Shown here: positions 33,582 to 43,066 of the stretch, in pieces
Layout: each line of letters starts with the position of its first letter
Position numbering within the stretch: position 1 is the first letter of the stretch
Assembly (NCBI GenBank): GCA_009780175.1
Contig: WRAO01000009.1
Coordinates: 1-64,000, forward strand
Source of the DNA: Oscillospiraceae bacterium
GTDB taxonomy: Bacteria; Bacillota; Clostridia; Oscillospirales; Oscillospiraceae
Length of the DNA: 64,000 bases
Reading direction: 5' to 3'
Notes under the pieces: model-generated
What the model saw: the letters and a program-made list of their open reading frames with translations, nothing else
Database searches by the model: none
What the model was told of the DNA's origin: nothing
Program-made: the position numbers and the translations under genes

Positions 33582-34943
33582 TCATGCGGAGAGACTCGGT
33601 GTACGTACCAATTGCGCCACACACTCCACATGGGCGCAACGGGGGAACATGTCTACCGGAGTGACTTCCGTTGTCACGTAACCCAGCGTGGCGAATAGAC
33701 CAAGATCCCGCGCGAGCGTTGCGGGATCGCAGGAGACGTAGACGACGCGCTCCGGGGCGAGATCAGCGATTTGGTCGATAACCTCTGGTGCGAGCCCTTT
33801 GCGGGGCGGATCGACGACAACGACATCTGGGGTGAGGGCTCTGGATTTTAGGGTTTCAGAGACAATAGCGGCATCCGCCAATAGAAATTCGACATTGGAG
33901 ATATCGTTCGCCTCGGCATTTTCACGGGCATCTCGGATGGCTTCCGCTACGATCTCAGCACCGATGGCGTGTTTGGCGTGTTTGGCCAGAAGGAGTGTGA
34001 TAGTCCCGGTACCGCAGTAAAGGTCAAGCACGACTTCTTTACCGGTCAGATTGGCATAAGTGAGGGCCTGGGCATAGAGACGTTCGGCCTGGGCGGGATT
34101 AACTTGGAAGAAAGACAGCGGTGAGAGCCGGAAATGGAGGCCGGAGAGGGTGTCGGTCAGATGCTCGTCGCCCCAGAGGGTGAGGAATTTGCCGCGCAGA
34201 ACGACATTGCCTGGGGCCGGGTTGACGCAGAGTAGGATACTCACCGCCTCCGGGCAATGGTGACGGATGACGTCGATCAAGGCGGTTTTTGCGGGGAGTG
34301 TGGATTTGGTCGCGACGATACAAACAGCCGCTTTGCCAGTGCTTTGCGCGTCGCGGACGAAGAGGTTGCGGATGAGTCCTTCGCCGGTGGCTTCATCGTA
34401 GGCGGGGACATTGTGGTCAGACATCCATGCTCTGAGGGCCAGCGTGGCGCGGTTTGCGGTGTCGCCTTGGATGAGGCAGGCGTCCACCGGGATGATCTGG
34501 TGACTGCGCCGCCGATAAAAACCGGTGACAGGTCCATTGCCGACGGCAAAGATGGCTTTGTTGCGGTAATGTTCCTGCCGCTCCGCGCCGAGAATGGGGC
34601 GGACGTCTACCCGGAGGCCGCCGACACGCGCCAAGGCGTCAATGACGCGGGTGTGTTTGAGGCGGAGTTCTTCGCTATAGTCCATATGCAGAAAATCACA
34701 GCCGCCGCAGGGGCCGAACGCTTTGCAGGCGGGGGTTTGACGAAGCGGAGAAGGGGTGATGATCTCCGCGATCTTTGCCCAAGCGACCGCCTTTGTCGTG
34801 CGCAAAATTTGGACACGGAGCGTCTCGCCGTCAATCGCACCTTTGACGAAGACGACTTGCCCGTCGATCCGGGCAACGCCATCGCCGTCGCTGGAATAGC
34901 CTGCGACCGTGACAGTATGGAGTTCGTTTTTGATGATTGGCAT
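33582..34943 (-). CDS. rlmD: 23S rRNA (uracil-5-)-methyltransferase, RlmD/RumA type
   Basis: A 453-residue RNA methyltransferase. Residues ~5-60 form a TRAM domain. Four cysteines of a 4Fe-4S cluster start at CKAFGPCGGC. The SAM-binding motif is DLYCGTGTITL, followed by VVVDPPRKGL and the catalytic-cysteine motif VYVSCDPATLARD. It methylates a uracil at C5 in 23S rRNA (RlmD/RlmC group; paralogues cannot be separated by eye). GGAGG eight bases upstream supports ATG 34943 (MPIIKN). It leads a two-gene - strand unit with the O-antigen ligase. Confidence 0.9.
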   Translation of the reverse strand: MPIIKNELHTVTVAGYSSDGDGVARIDGQVVFVKGAIDGETLRVQILRTTKAVAWAKIAEIITPSPLRQTPACKAFGPCGGCDFLHMDYSEELRLKHTRVIDALARVGGLRVDVRPILGAERQEHYRNKAIFAVGNGPVTGFYRRRSHQIIPVDACLIQGDTANRATLALRAWMSDHNVPAYDEATGEGLIRNLFVRDAQSTGKAAVCIVATKSTLPAKTALIDVIRHHCPEAVSILLCVNPAPGNVVLRGKFLTLWGDEHLTDTLSGLHFRLSPLSFFQVNPAQAERLYAQALTYANLTGKEVVLDLYCGTGTITLLLAKHAKHAIGAEIVAEAIRDARENAEANDISNVEFLLADAAIVSETLKSRALTPDVVVVDPPRKGLAPEVIDQIADLAPERVVYVSCDPATLARDLGLFATLGYVTTEVTPVDMFPRCAHVECVAQLVRTPSLSA

Positions 34944-35111
34944 AAGTGGGCCTCCGATATTGAAATCTGTAATCGCTATATAATACACCCTGTTGTGTTC
35001 CGTGGCGCATAAAAATCCTCCATAAATTCTACCATGATTTCCGTGCGGGATCAACTCTGGTCTAAGCCTGTACCCGCCCGCATAAAGTGTACGTACGGAG
35101 GAGGTGCGCGG

Positions 35112-36074
35112 ATGCGGATGAGATATGGGGATGATAGGCGTCTGAATGGGCGAAACACGAAGCAGTCGGGAGACGGGAGTCTCACGGCTTTGCGCCTCTT
35201 TGCCTGTGTAATCTTACTTGCAGGCGTGATTGTAATCCGAGCTTTTTTCCCGGGGGCGACGGAAGTTATGCGGGCAACCGTTCTGCCGATGATTGAAGAG
35301 GATATGGATTATCGCAGTGCTGTCACCGCGATCGGCGAAACCTTGAGCGGGGATGTCGGTTTCTTAGAGGCGATCGGAGATATCACCCGAGCGTTTGGCG
35401 GGGCGCAGACGGAAGACGCGGTGGAGGTCACCACCTTGCCGGAGGAACCGGAAGTATATACGCCGCTTCCGTCGCCCCCTGCACTGATTTTGCCGCCGAT
35501 TGAAGAAGTGTTCGCTGTGCCGGAGGTGCCGGTAGAGATCGGGTTGCTGTTGACCCGACCGGAACCGGAAGAGCCGATTGTTCCGGAGACACCTGCGGCT
35601 GTGGCGGTTTTTCTGGCGCATCAGGAGCCGTTTTCGTACCATGCTTTGCCCTGGAACGCAGCGATCAGCTATGAGCCATTGCAGTTCGAGTTCACAGCGC
35701 CGGTACTGGGGCAGGTGTCTTCACCCTTCGGCTTCCGCTATGACCCGATTATTAGCGGGGTGCGGTTTCACTTTGGCACGGACATCGCGCTCTACACAGG
35801 TACGCCGTTTTACGCCTTTGCGGACGGGCAAGTGATTTATGCGCGGGCGTGCGTCAGTTTTGGAAAATATATCCTGCTCTACCACGGATACGGGGTATAC
35901 ACCCGCTACGCCCATGCCAGCGCATTATATGTGCAAGCGGGAGACTATGTAGAGCGAGGCCAGTGGATCGGCCGGGTGGGATCCACTGGTGAATCGACGG
36001 GGCCGCATTTGCACTTTGAGCTTCGAGTGAATGGGCAGTATCGGAATGCGGAGTTTTATGTGAGTTTTGGATAG
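35112..36074 (+). CDS. M23 (LytM-domain) membrane protein, SpoIVFA-like
   Basis: A 320-residue protein with a cytoplasmic basic N-terminus, one membrane helix (residues ~30-55), a Pro/Glu-rich stalk (~115-195) and a C-terminal M23 domain. The zinc-binding motifs HFGTD and HLHFE are both present, so the domain may be active; SpoIVFA of Bacillus is degenerate. The M50 gene right behind it is SpoIVFB-like, so this pair most likely matches SpoIVFA-SpoIVFB, which control pro-sigma-K cleavage during sporulation. GGAGGAGG fixes ATG 35112. The SpoIVFA assignment rests on layout and neighbour. Confidence 0.85.
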   Translation: MRMRYGDDRRLNGRNTKQSGDGSLTALRLFACVILLAGVIVIRAFFPGATEVMRATVLPMIEEDMDYRSAVTAIGETLSGDVGFLEAIGDITRAFGGAQTEDAVEVTTLPEEPEVYTPLPSPPALILPPIEEVFAVPEVPVEIGLLLTRPEPEEPIVPETPAAVAVFLAHQEPFSYHALPWNAAISYEPLQFEFTAPVLGQVSSPFGFRYDPIISGVRFHFGTDIALYTGTPFYAFADGQVIYARACVSFGKYILLYHGYGVYTRYAHASALYVQAGDYVERGQWIGRVGSTGESTGPHLHFELRVNGQYRNAEFYVSFG

Positions 36075-36112
36075 GGGTGAACTATGTTCGCCTCTATAAA
36101 GGTGGTGGATAT

Positions 36113-36730
36113 TTGCAATTCGGCCGAGTTTCCTTCACCGGCGGATTCATCGTGATGATCGCGCTGGTGTATTTGTTTGATGTGAACAATTTTGTACCGC
36201 TTGTGGTCCTCGCCGCTCTGGTGCATGAAGGGGGGCATTTTGCTGCGATTTGGGCTCTTGGGGGACGGACGCTTCGATTGCATTTGGGGTTTGTGGGACT
36301 TCGGATTGACTACGAGGGGCGACGCGTGGGCTATCCGGGCGAAATTGTGATCGCGCTCATGGGGCCTGCGGCGAATCTGGCTCTGGCATATGCGGCGTCT
36401 TTTCTGGGGCGGTACCTGGGGAGCGAGACGCTTTTTTTCTTGGCGGGGATCAGTCTGGGGGCGGCGGTGTTCAATCTGCTGCCTGTCTACCAACTGGACG
36501 GAGGTCGGGCGCTGTATTGTTTCATGGCCCTCGCGATGGATGTGGACTGGGCCTGGCGTGTGAGTTGTGTGCTCAGCTGCGCGATGATCTTTGCGATGCT
36601 GGCGGCGGGGCTGCTGCTCTTTATCTGGTCGGGCTGGAATTTTACACTGCTCACGGTGGCGATCTGGCTGCTCATCAGCTATTGTAAAAGCGAGGGAAGT
36701 GCGATAAGATATGCTGTGAATGAATACTAG
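36113..36730 (+). CDS. spoIVFB: M50 intramembrane metalloprotease, SpoIVFB-like
   Basis: A ~205-residue, six-helix site-2-type protease with zinc motif HEGGH (HExxH) and the second motif NLLPVYQLDGGR. Small size, immediate start of a helix and the upstream LytM-domain gene all match SpoIVFB, the processing enzyme for pro-sigma-K. TTG 36113 has AAAGGTGG seven bases upstream and gives a SpoIVFB-like N-terminus. A GTG at 36077, two bases after the preceding stop, is the alternative and would add 12 residues. Confidence 0.86.
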   Translation: MQFGRVSFTGGFIVMIALVYLFDVNNFVPLVVLAALVHEGGHFAAIWALGGRTLRLHLGFVGLRIDYEGRRVGYPGEIVIALMGPAANLALAYAASFLGRYLGSETLFFLAGISLGAAVFNLLPVYQLDGGRALYCFMALAMDVDWAWRVSCVLSCAMIFAMLAAGLLLFIWSGWNFTLLTVAIWLLISYCKSEGSAIRYAVNEY

Positions 36731-36747
36731 TCCCGAGGAGACAGCGT

Positions 36748-38583
36748 ATGGACAGAGCACTAGAGAGACTCTTACCACGGGTCCAAAAACCCGCCCGATA
36801 CGTAGGCGGGGAGTATGGACAAGTGATGAAACAGCCGGAAGAAGTCCGCGTTCGTATCGGACTCTGCTTTCCGGATACCTATGAGATCGCCATGAGTAAT
36901 TTGGGGCTCCACATCCTCTATGGGATATTCAACCAGATGGACGGCGTATGGTGTGAACGCGTCTTCCAGCCCGGGGACGACATGGAGACGGAGATGCGCG
37001 CCGCCGAAATCCCCTTGTATGGCCTGGAAAGTGGAAATTCTGCGGGAGATTTTGACATCCTCGGTTTTTCACTTGGCTATGAGATGGCCTATACCACCGT
37101 GCTCAATATGCTCGACCTAATGGGCCTGCCTGCCCGATCGGCGGACCGAGAGAGCCTTGCGCCGCTCATCATCGCCGGGGGCAGCAGTTGCTATAATCCG
37201 GAACCGATGGCGGATTTTATCGACCTCTTCGTCATCGGCGAAGGCGAAGAAGTAGGCCAAGATCTGATAAGGCTCTATGACGGCGCGAAGACGGAAGGCC
37301 TCACAAAGTCCGCGTTTCTCCGCCTAGCCGCAGAAATCTCAGGGATTTACGTGCCGAGCCTCTATCAAGTCCGCTATCACGAAGACGGGACAATCGCCGC
37401 GGTTACCCCGGAGCCGGGTGTTCCGGAACGTGTGACGAAGCGCATGGTTGCCGATTTGGACAAGTCTTATTTTCCCACAGAAGGGATTGTGCCGAGTACG
37501 GAAATTGTACACGACCGGGTTGTGCTTGAACTCTTTCGCGGGTGTATCCGGGGATGCCGCTTTTGCCAGGCGGGGACAATTTGCCGGCCAGTACGGGAAA
37601 AGTCGGTCGAGACTTTGGCGGAACAGGGACGACAGGCGCTCCGGCATTCGGGGCATCAGGAGATCACGCTGTCGAGCCTCAGCAGCAGCGATTATCGGGA
37701 CCTCAGCGGGCTTTGTGACGAGTTGCTCGAATTTTGCGAACCGCGCCACATCAGCCTGTCTCTGCCAAGCCTCAGAGCGGATAATTTTTCGATTGATCTG
37801 ATGGAGCGGGTGCAAAAAGTACGCAAGAGCGGACTAACCTTTGCCCCTGAAGCAGGGAGCCAACGACTCCGAGACGCGATCAATAAGAATGTGACGGAAG
37901 AAGCCCTGCTCTCGAGCCTGCAAATCGCTTTCGCCGGAGGTTGGAGTTCCGTGAAGCTCTATTTCATGCTCGGCCTGCCCACAGAGACGGACGAAGATGT
38001 GGTAGCGATCGCCGAACTCGCGAACAAGATTCTCTGGACGTGGAAGCAGCACGCGACGAATAAGAACCGCGGCGTGCGGCTCACGGTGAGCACATCTTGC
38101 TTCGTTCCCAAAGCCCACACGGCCTTCCAGTGGGAAGCGGGGGTGACAATGGAGGAATATCTCCGCCGGGTCACGCTCCTTCGTGAGAACATCCGAAACC
38201 GGGCGATCACCTACAACTGGCACGAACCGGAGGGGAGCTTTATCGAGGCGGTCCTCGCCCGGGGCGATCGGCGGCTGGGGCCTGTGATTGAGGATGTCTG
38301 GCGGCGCGGCGGACGGCTCGAGTCGTGGAGCGAGCACTTCTCGCTGGCGCGCTGGATGGCAGCCTTTGAGGCGGCAGGAATAGACCCGCACTTTTACGCA
38401 AATCGTCAGCGCGGAGACGATGAGATATTCCCTTGGGACGTGATTGACTCCGGTGTCTCCCGCCAATTCCTCGCCCGAGAGCGGGATGCGGCCTATGAAA
38501 ACCGTCTCAGCCCGGATTGCCGCAAAGCTTGTACGGCCTGCGGCGTCACGCGGATCGGGAAAGGGGTGGATTGCCATGGCTAG
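36748..38583 (+). CDS. B12-binding radical-SAM protein, TIGR03960 family
   Basis: A 611-residue protein. An N-terminal cobalamin-binding-like region (LCFPDTYEIAMSNLGLHILYGI) precedes a radical-SAM core with Cys-x3-Cys-x2-Cys (CIRGCRFC) near residue 265 and FAPEAGSQRLRDAINKN later. The reaction is not established; the family is widespread in Firmicutes and nearly always paired with the TIGR03936 protein that follows here with an 8-base overlap. GAGGAG before the ATG. In many Clostridia the next genes are rng and rplU/rpmA, which are absent here. Confidence 0.92.
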   Translation: MDRALERLLPRVQKPARYVGGEYGQVMKQPEEVRVRIGLCFPDTYEIAMSNLGLHILYGIFNQMDGVWCERVFQPGDDMETEMRAAEIPLYGLESGNSAGDFDILGFSLGYEMAYTTVLNMLDLMGLPARSADRESLAPLIIAGGSSCYNPEPMADFIDLFVIGEGEEVGQDLIRLYDGAKTEGLTKSAFLRLAAEISGIYVPSLYQVRYHEDGTIAAVTPEPGVPERVTKRMVADLDKSYFPTEGIVPSTEIVHDRVVLELFRGCIRGCRFCQAGTICRPVREKSVETLAEQGRQALRHSGHQEITLSSLSSSDYRDLSGLCDELLEFCEPRHISLSLPSLRADNFSIDLMERVQKVRKSGLTFAPEAGSQRLRDAINKNVTEEALLSSLQIAFAGGWSSVKLYFMLGLPTETDEDVVAIAELANKILWTWKQHATNKNRGVRLTVSTSCFVPKAHTAFQWEAGVTMEEYLRRVTLLRENIRNRAITYNWHEPEGSFIEAVLARGDRRLGPVIEDVWRRGGRLESWSEHFSLARWMAAFEAAGIDPHFYANRQRGDDEIFPWDVIDSGVSRQFLARERDAAYENRLSPDCRKACTACGVTRIGKGVDCHG

Positions 38584-39244
38584 ACATAGACTGCGTTTCA
38601 CAAAGACAGGTCGGGCCGTATATCTGTCCCACCTCGACCTGATGCGGACGATCCAGCGCGTATTCCAACGTGCGGGGGTCCGGATTTGGCATTCGGAGGG
38701 CTTCAACCCGCACGCCTACATCTCCGCCGCCCTGCCGCTTTCACTTGGAGTAGAAAGTGTCGCGGAGCTGCTTGATTTCGAGATCGTAGATGACACGCCG
38801 CTCGCAAACCTGCCAGAATTACTCAACGCCAAGCTGCCGGAAGGGATCACCGTACTCGAAGCCTGGGAGGCCGAGCGAAAAGTAAAAGAACTCGTCTGGC
38901 TCCGGATCGCCGGAACGCTGGAATACGACGTCCTGCCGGATACAGGCGAGTTTGCCCGCGCCTTAGAGACGTTTTTCAAGCAAGAATCAATCTTGGTTTC
39001 GAAGCTGTCAAAGAAAAAAGAGGAAACCCAAGTAGACATTGTACCCCTCATCCAAGAAATCGCCTTCCAGCCCGACGGCGCGCATCAGGTACGGATGGAA
39101 GCGGTGATCGCCGCACAAAACCCGGGCCTCAATCCGAATTTGTTGATCGAGGCCTTGAGCCAGCAAGCGCCGGAACTCGTGCCAGACTTTGTTCGGGTCG
39201 CACGAGTAGAGGTCTATGACAAGGATATGCAGGTGTTTCGATGA
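38576..39244 (+). CDS. Radical-SAM-linked DUF2344/TIGR03936 protein
   Basis: A 222-residue partner of the upstream radical-SAM protein. Its N-terminus MARHRLRFTKTGRAVYLSHLDLMRTI and then FNPHAYISAALPLSLGVES are diagnostic. In some bacteria the two are fused. Function is unknown, with RNA or tRNA modification often suspected. ATG 38576 overlaps the upstream stop by 8 bases and lies after GGGGTGG. Translation is probably coupled. Confidence 0.9.
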   Translation: MARHRLRFTKTGRAVYLSHLDLMRTIQRVFQRAGVRIWHSEGFNPHAYISAALPLSLGVESVAELLDFEIVDDTPLANLPELLNAKLPEGITVLEAWEAERKVKELVWLRIAGTLEYDVLPDTGEFARALETFFKQESILVSKLSKKKEETQVDIVPLIQEIAFQPDGAHQVRMEAVIAAQNPGLNPNLLIEALSQQAPELVPDFVRVARVEVYDKDMQVFR

Positions 39245-39270
39245 GAACGAGGCAAGAGATAAAAGGCCTA

Positions 39271-39320
39271 GCAAAAGAGGCAATGTACGAGCAAAAGAGG
39301 CAATGTACGAGCAAAAGAGG
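39271..39320 (+). repeat. 20-bp tandem repeat carrying a duplicated start signal
   Basis: Two full copies and a half copy of the 20-base unit GCAAAAGAGGCAATGTACGA. Each full copy contains AAGAGG followed by ATG. The first ATG (39283) is out of frame and meets a TAG after 17 codons; the second (39303) opens the DUF975 gene. Confidence 0.85.
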
Positions 39321-40112
39321 ACAGCGAAACTCTTAGTTTTTCTGCTCATTGTGCTCGATTGGCTTTTAGGACTTTTGAACGGAGTCACTCTGTTGGCGCT
39401 GGGCTGGTGGGCATTCGGGATTCTGCTGTTGGTCGGGCTATTGCTCCTAGGTGTGCTGGGCGTCAACGCGGCCGGGGAATTTCTTAAGATATTCAGGCGT
39501 CAACCGGCCCGTGTGGGGGCAATGTTTGCGGGGCTGGAGTTGAATGTCAACTTTTTCCGTAAGCTCGGCGGTATTCTCTGGATGTCGCTCTGGCTATTTA
39601 TCTGGTCCCTGCCATGGCTCATTGCCTTTGTCCTTATACTGGCTGCGGCCATCAGGGGCCGCCTGGCGAGTGTGGATCAATACTACTTCCTCCTTGTTGT
39701 GACTCTGCCTCTGCTCATCCCTGCCGTTAGAAAGGGCTATGCCTATTGCATGACGTTCTTTATCCTAGCGGACAGCCCCGATGTCAAGGCCATCGAAGCC
39801 TTGGATATCTCCAAGTGCATTACAAACGGGCATATAGGCAAGCTGTTCGTTATGAGCCTCAGTTTTTGGGGCTGGTCGATTCTAACGGCCCTTCCGGGGA
39901 ATATTTTGAACTTGATTGGCGACTTTCTCGCCGGTGACGGACATGTGATGCTGGGCGCCGTGCTCACGAATCTCGGAAATTTGCTGACGCCTATTCTTTT
40001 CGCCCTTTTCCTCGGCCCATATATGTTTAGCACCTTTGCCGGATACTATGAGGAACTGTGCGACCTCGCCATTGCGGAAAGCAAAGCCACAGGTGCCGGA
40101 ATCGAGGATTAG
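39303..40112 (+). CDS. DUF975-type integral membrane protein
   Basis: A 269-residue membrane protein with about six helices. PAVRKGYAYCMTFFILADSPDVKAIEAL and SKCITNGHIGKLFVMSLSFWGW match the DUF975 core (Tyr-rich helix, FILADNP-like motif, ALDISK). DUF975 proteins have no proven role. The start is taken as ATG 39303 in the second repeat copy; an upstream in-frame ATG at 39216 lies inside the preceding gene. It may be co-transcribed with the radical-SAM pair. Confidence 0.8.
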   Translation: MYEQKRTAKLLVFLLIVLDWLLGLLNGVTLLALGWWAFGILLLVGLLLLGVLGVNAAGEFLKIFRRQPARVGAMFAGLELNVNFFRKLGGILWMSLWLFIWSLPWLIAFVLILAAAIRGRLASVDQYYFLLVVTLPLLIPAVRKGYAYCMTFFILADSPDVKAIEALDISKCITNGHIGKLFVMSLSFWGWSILTALPGNILNLIGDFLAGDGHVMLGAVLTNLGNLLTPILFALFLGPYMFSTFAGYYEELCDLAIAESKATGAGIED

Positions 40113-40117
40113 GCATC

Positions 40118-40146
40118 TTGACAGGCTCTGCTTTCTGAGATATAAT
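40118..40146 (+). promoter_or_regulatory. Fully consensus promoter of the Mn riboswitch/P-type ATPase unit
   Basis: TTGACA (40118-40123), 17-bp spacer, TATAAT (40141-40146): both hexamers are perfect. Confidence 0.93.
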
Positions 40147-40155
40147 TTCCTCGTT

Positions 40156-40291
40156 CAAAGGGGAGTAGTTAGTGGGCTGTGGCCCAGAGTAAAGTCGTCA
40201 TCACATGGGAATCTCCCATCGGCTTTACTGACACCAAAACCACGGGTGTTTGACAAGACCTTTGCCAATACTATTGGCAAAGGTCTTTTTT
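40156..40291 (+). promoter_or_regulatory. yybP-ykoY manganese riboswitch with terminator
   Basis: The leader carries the aptamer core AAAGGGGAGTAG (40157-40168), CAGAG, CGTCATCAC and the closing ACTGAC. P1 can form between CAAAGG (40156-40161) and CCTTTG (40259-40264). An exclusive alternative is a strong terminator, 14-bp stem 40256-40269 with 40273-40286 followed by six T. P1 and the terminator share the bases 40259-40264. Mn2+-bound aptamer should therefore prevent the terminator and switch on the downstream ATPase, the known behaviour of this class. Confidence 0.93.
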
Positions 40292-40317
40292 ATTTCTTTG
40301 CCAGACAAGGAGAGCGT

Positions 40318-42924
40318 ATGCTGCAAGCTTATCAAACATCCAAAGAAGAACTCTGGCGGGACGGGAAGACATCGGCAGAGGGCTTGAATACGCAGGAGGC
40401 AGATCGGCGGCGGATAAAGTTTGGGCCGAACGAACTCCGCCAGCGGACACGGACGCCCTTGCTCAAACTCTTCCTCGACGCCTGGCAAGATCCCATGATT
40501 CTCATCCTAGCGATCGTAGTGGTCGTCCAGATGGTCCTGGGCGAGTTTTTGGAAGCCGTCGTCATCTTTGCGGTTCTGGTCGTGAACTCGCTGATTTCCG
40601 TGATCCAGACGCGCAAGGCCGAGAGTTCTTTGGAAGCGCTCCGGGCAATTGCGGCGCCCATCGCCAAGGTTCGACGAGATGGGGGAATCATGACCGTCCC
40701 CGCGCGGGAACTTGTGCCGGGAGACGTGGTGATCCTCGAAGCTGGAGACTTTGTTCCGGCAGATGGTCGGATCATAGAATGCAACGCTCTGAAAGTGGAC
40801 GAAGGAATCCTCACAGGCGAGTCCGAGTCGGTGCTGAAAACAGACGAGACACTCACGGGTAAACTCCCTCTGGGTGACCGGATCAACATGGCCTACAGCG
40901 GAACTGTGGCGGTGCATGGCAGAGGGGTGCTGCTTATTACGGCGACGGGCGCACAGGCGGAGATCGGAAAAATCGCCGCCCTGCTGGAACTGGCGGAGGA
41001 GCGGCAGACACCCCTGCAGAGACGGCTCGAACACTTCAGCAAACGACTCGGCATCTGGATTTTAGGGCTTTGCGTGCTTATTTTCTTAGTCGAAACCTTC
41101 CGCACCTTCCAGGCAGGAGAAGATTTGCAGCGCGGTATGCTAAACGCGCTCCTGTTTGCCATCGCCGTAGCGGTAGCGGCGATTCCGGAAGCCCTGAGTT
41201 CGATTGTGACCATCGTCCTCGCGGTTGGGACGAAAAAGATGGCGGCGCGGAGCGCGATTATCCGCAAACTTCCCGCGGTGGAGGCGCTCGGGAGCACAGG
41301 CGTCATCTGCACGGACAAGACCGGGACGCTCACGCAGAACAAGATGACGGTGGTGGATCAGTTTTTGCCGGGGCGTGGGACGGTCGAAGCGTCGTTGTTG
41401 CTACCCGCTCTCGCGCTCTGCAACGACGCCAGCATCAAGCCGGACGGGACGCGCCTAGGTGACCCAACGGAGACAGCTCTGGTGGAATATGTGGATCAAT
41501 GCGGAAGAACCTGCGAGGAATTGCGCGAAGCCTATGCGCGGTGTGCGGAGCTGCCGTTTGACTCAGATCGAAAGCTGATGAGCACACTCCATGCCGTGGA
41601 CGGTGGACGCCGGATGTTCACGAAAGGCGCGCCGGACGTGCTCTTTTCGCGCTGTACAAAGGTATTGATCGACGGCGGGATTCGGACCTTTGGCCCCGAG
41701 GAACGGGTCCTATTTGAACAGGCGAACGAGCGGTTCAGCGAACGGGCGCTTCGAGTACTAGCCTTTGCGACGAAAGAGATGGGTGCGGACGCCAAGACGT
41801 TGACCTTGGCGGATGAACAGGGCCTCACCCTCATCGGCCTCGCCGCCATGATCGACCCGCCCAGGGAAGCGGTATATGCGTCAATCGCAGAGGCGCGGCG
41901 CGCGGGGATCAAGACAGTGATGATTACCGGCGACCACAAGACAACGGCCTATGCCATTGCCCGGGAAATAGGCATCGTGACAGAGGGTGATGTCGCCGTC
42001 ACAGGCACAGAACTAGACGCGATGACGGAAGCGGAACTGGACGAGAAACTCCGGCACATCTCCGTCTACGCTAGAGTATCGCCGGAGAATAAGATTCGGA
42101 TTGTGCGGGCGTGGCAGAAGAAGGGCCAAATCACCGCCATGACAGGCGACGGCGTAAACGACGCGCCATCGCTCCGGCAGGCGGATATAGGTATCGCTAT
42201 GGGGAGCGGGACAGAGGTCGCCAAAGATGCGGCGGCGATGATTTTGACCGACGATAACTTCGCCTCCATCGTAAGCGCGGTATCGATCGGGCGGACAATT
42301 TTCGACAATATTAAGAAAGCGGTCGGCTATCTGTTCTCAGGAAATCTGGGCGCGATCATAGCGATCCTATTCGCCCTCGCGGTCGGATGGGACAAGCCCT
42401 TGACGCCGCTGCAAATCCTCTTCATCAACCTGCTCAACGACTCCATCCCGGCAATTGCGCTCGGCCTCGAAAAAGCGGAGCCGACCGTGATGGACCGCCC
42501 CCCGCGCGATATGAACGAGGGCATCTTCGGCGGCGGACTCTTCCAAAGCGTTGTGACACGCGGCGTGTTGATCGGGATTGTGACGATCTTGGCCCAGTAT
42601 ATCGGCATGATGCTTTTCTCTCCGGCCATGGGGAGCGCGATGGCTTTTACGACCCTCATCCTGGCCCGCACCTTGCAGACCTTTTCCTCGCGTTCGAACA
42701 GTCAGACGATCTTGCAAGCGGGTCCGTTCAGCAACCCATATGCGCTGGGGGCTGTGGGAATTTGCTTCTTGCTCTATAGTGTCACCCTCTTGCCGGGGGC
42801 CAGAGAAGTATTCTATATCCCGGCGGCCTTTGGGCTTGCCCAGTGGGGCATTGCGGCCGGTCTTGCATTGGGCGCTGTAGTTTTGATGGAGATTTTCAAA
42901 GGGATTCGCAACAAAGTTCTGTAA
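40318..42924 (+). CDS. P-type ATPase, type IIA; probable Mn2+ (or Ca2+) exporter
   Basis: An 868-residue cation pump. The actuator motif LTGES is present. The phosphorylation site is Asp333 ([11 protein letters not shown]). [16 protein letters not shown] and TGDGVNDAP follow. The M4 ion-binding motif reads AIPEAL. Overall this is the Ca2+/Mn2+-ATPase group. AAGGAG five bases before ATG 40318 sets the start, just after the riboswitch terminator; any upstream reading would run through the leader. Because a yybP-ykoY riboswitch controls it, I infer Mn2+ export under manganese excess, as for YoaB of Lactococcus. Confidence 0.93.
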   Translation: MLQAYQTSKEELWRDGKTSAEGLNTQEADRRRIKFGPNELRQRTRTPLLKLFLDAWQDPMILILAIVVVVQMVLGEFLEAVVIFAVLVVNSLISVIQTRKAESSLEALRAIAAPIAKVRRDGGIMTVPARELVPGDVVILEAGDFVPADGRIIECNALKVDEGILTGESESVLKTDETLTGKLPLGDRINMAYSGTVAVHGRGVLLITATGAQAEIGKIAALLELAEERQTPLQRRLEHFSKRLGIWILGLCVLIFLVETFRTFQAGEDLQRGMLNALLFAIAVAVAAIPEALSSIVTIVLAVGTKKMAARSAIIRKLPAVEALGSTGVICTDKTGTLTQNKMTVVDQFLPGRGTVEASLLLPALALCNDASIKPDGTRLGDPTETALVEYVDQCGRTCEELREAYARCAELPFDSDRKLMSTLHAVDGGRRMFTKGAPDVLFSRCTKVLIDGGIRTFGPEERVLFEQANERFSERALRVLAFATKEMGADAKTLTLADEQGLTLIGLAAMIDPPREAVYASIAEARRAGIKTVMITGDHKTTAYAIAREIGIVTEGDVAVTGTELDAMTEAELDEKLRHISVYARVSPENKIRIVRAWQKKGQITAMTGDGVNDAPSLRQADIGIAMGSGTEVAKDAAAMILTDDNFASIVSAVSIGRTIFDNIKKAVGYLFSGNLGAIIAILFALAVGWDKPLTPLQILFINLLNDSIPAIALGLEKAEPTVMDRPPRDMNEGIFGGGLFQSVVTRGVLIGIVTILAQYIGMMLFSPAMGSAMAFTTLILARTLQTFSSRSNSQTILQAGPFSNPYALGAVGICFLLYSVTLLPGAREVFYIPAAFGLAQWGIAAGLALGAVVLMEIFKGIRNKVL

Positions 42925-42929
42925 AACCC

Positions 42930-42958
42930 TTGCATTGGATGGAAATTCATGCTATACT
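42930..42958 (+). promoter_or_regulatory. Promoter of rplS
   Basis: TTGCAT (42930-42935), 17-bp spacer, TATACT (42953-42958), located six bases after the ATPase stop. Confidence 0.7.
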
Positions 42959-42972
42959 ACGCGAGTATCTTT

Positions 42973-42994
42973 GCGGGGAGCTTCGGTTCTCTGC
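42973..42994 (+). promoter_or_regulatory. UUCG-capped hairpin in the rplS leader
   Basis: A 9-bp stem (some G-U pairs) closed by a C-UUCG-G tetraloop, at the 5' end of the ~100-base rplS leader. It may be part of an L19 autoregulatory leader, but I cannot confirm a match to a known leader RNA. Confidence 0.5.
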
Positions 42995-43066
42995 TATTTG
43001 AGGCGGTCCGCTGGCGGCAATTATCCCGACCATGAACGCCTTGTAGCGAAGGGAGGATGTAACAGT

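Noticed and set aside
35080-35095. A CATA-type sigma-E -10 sequence before the SpoIVFA-like gene
   Set aside because: No matching -35 element; resemblance too weak to list.
39271-39320. CRISPR-like repeat
   Set aside because: Only 2.5 contiguous 20-base copies with no spacers.
40036-40317. Upstream extension of the P-type ATPase to 40036
   Set aside because: It would read through the DUF975 gene end, the promoter and the riboswitch; AAGGAG-ATG at 40318 is the start.
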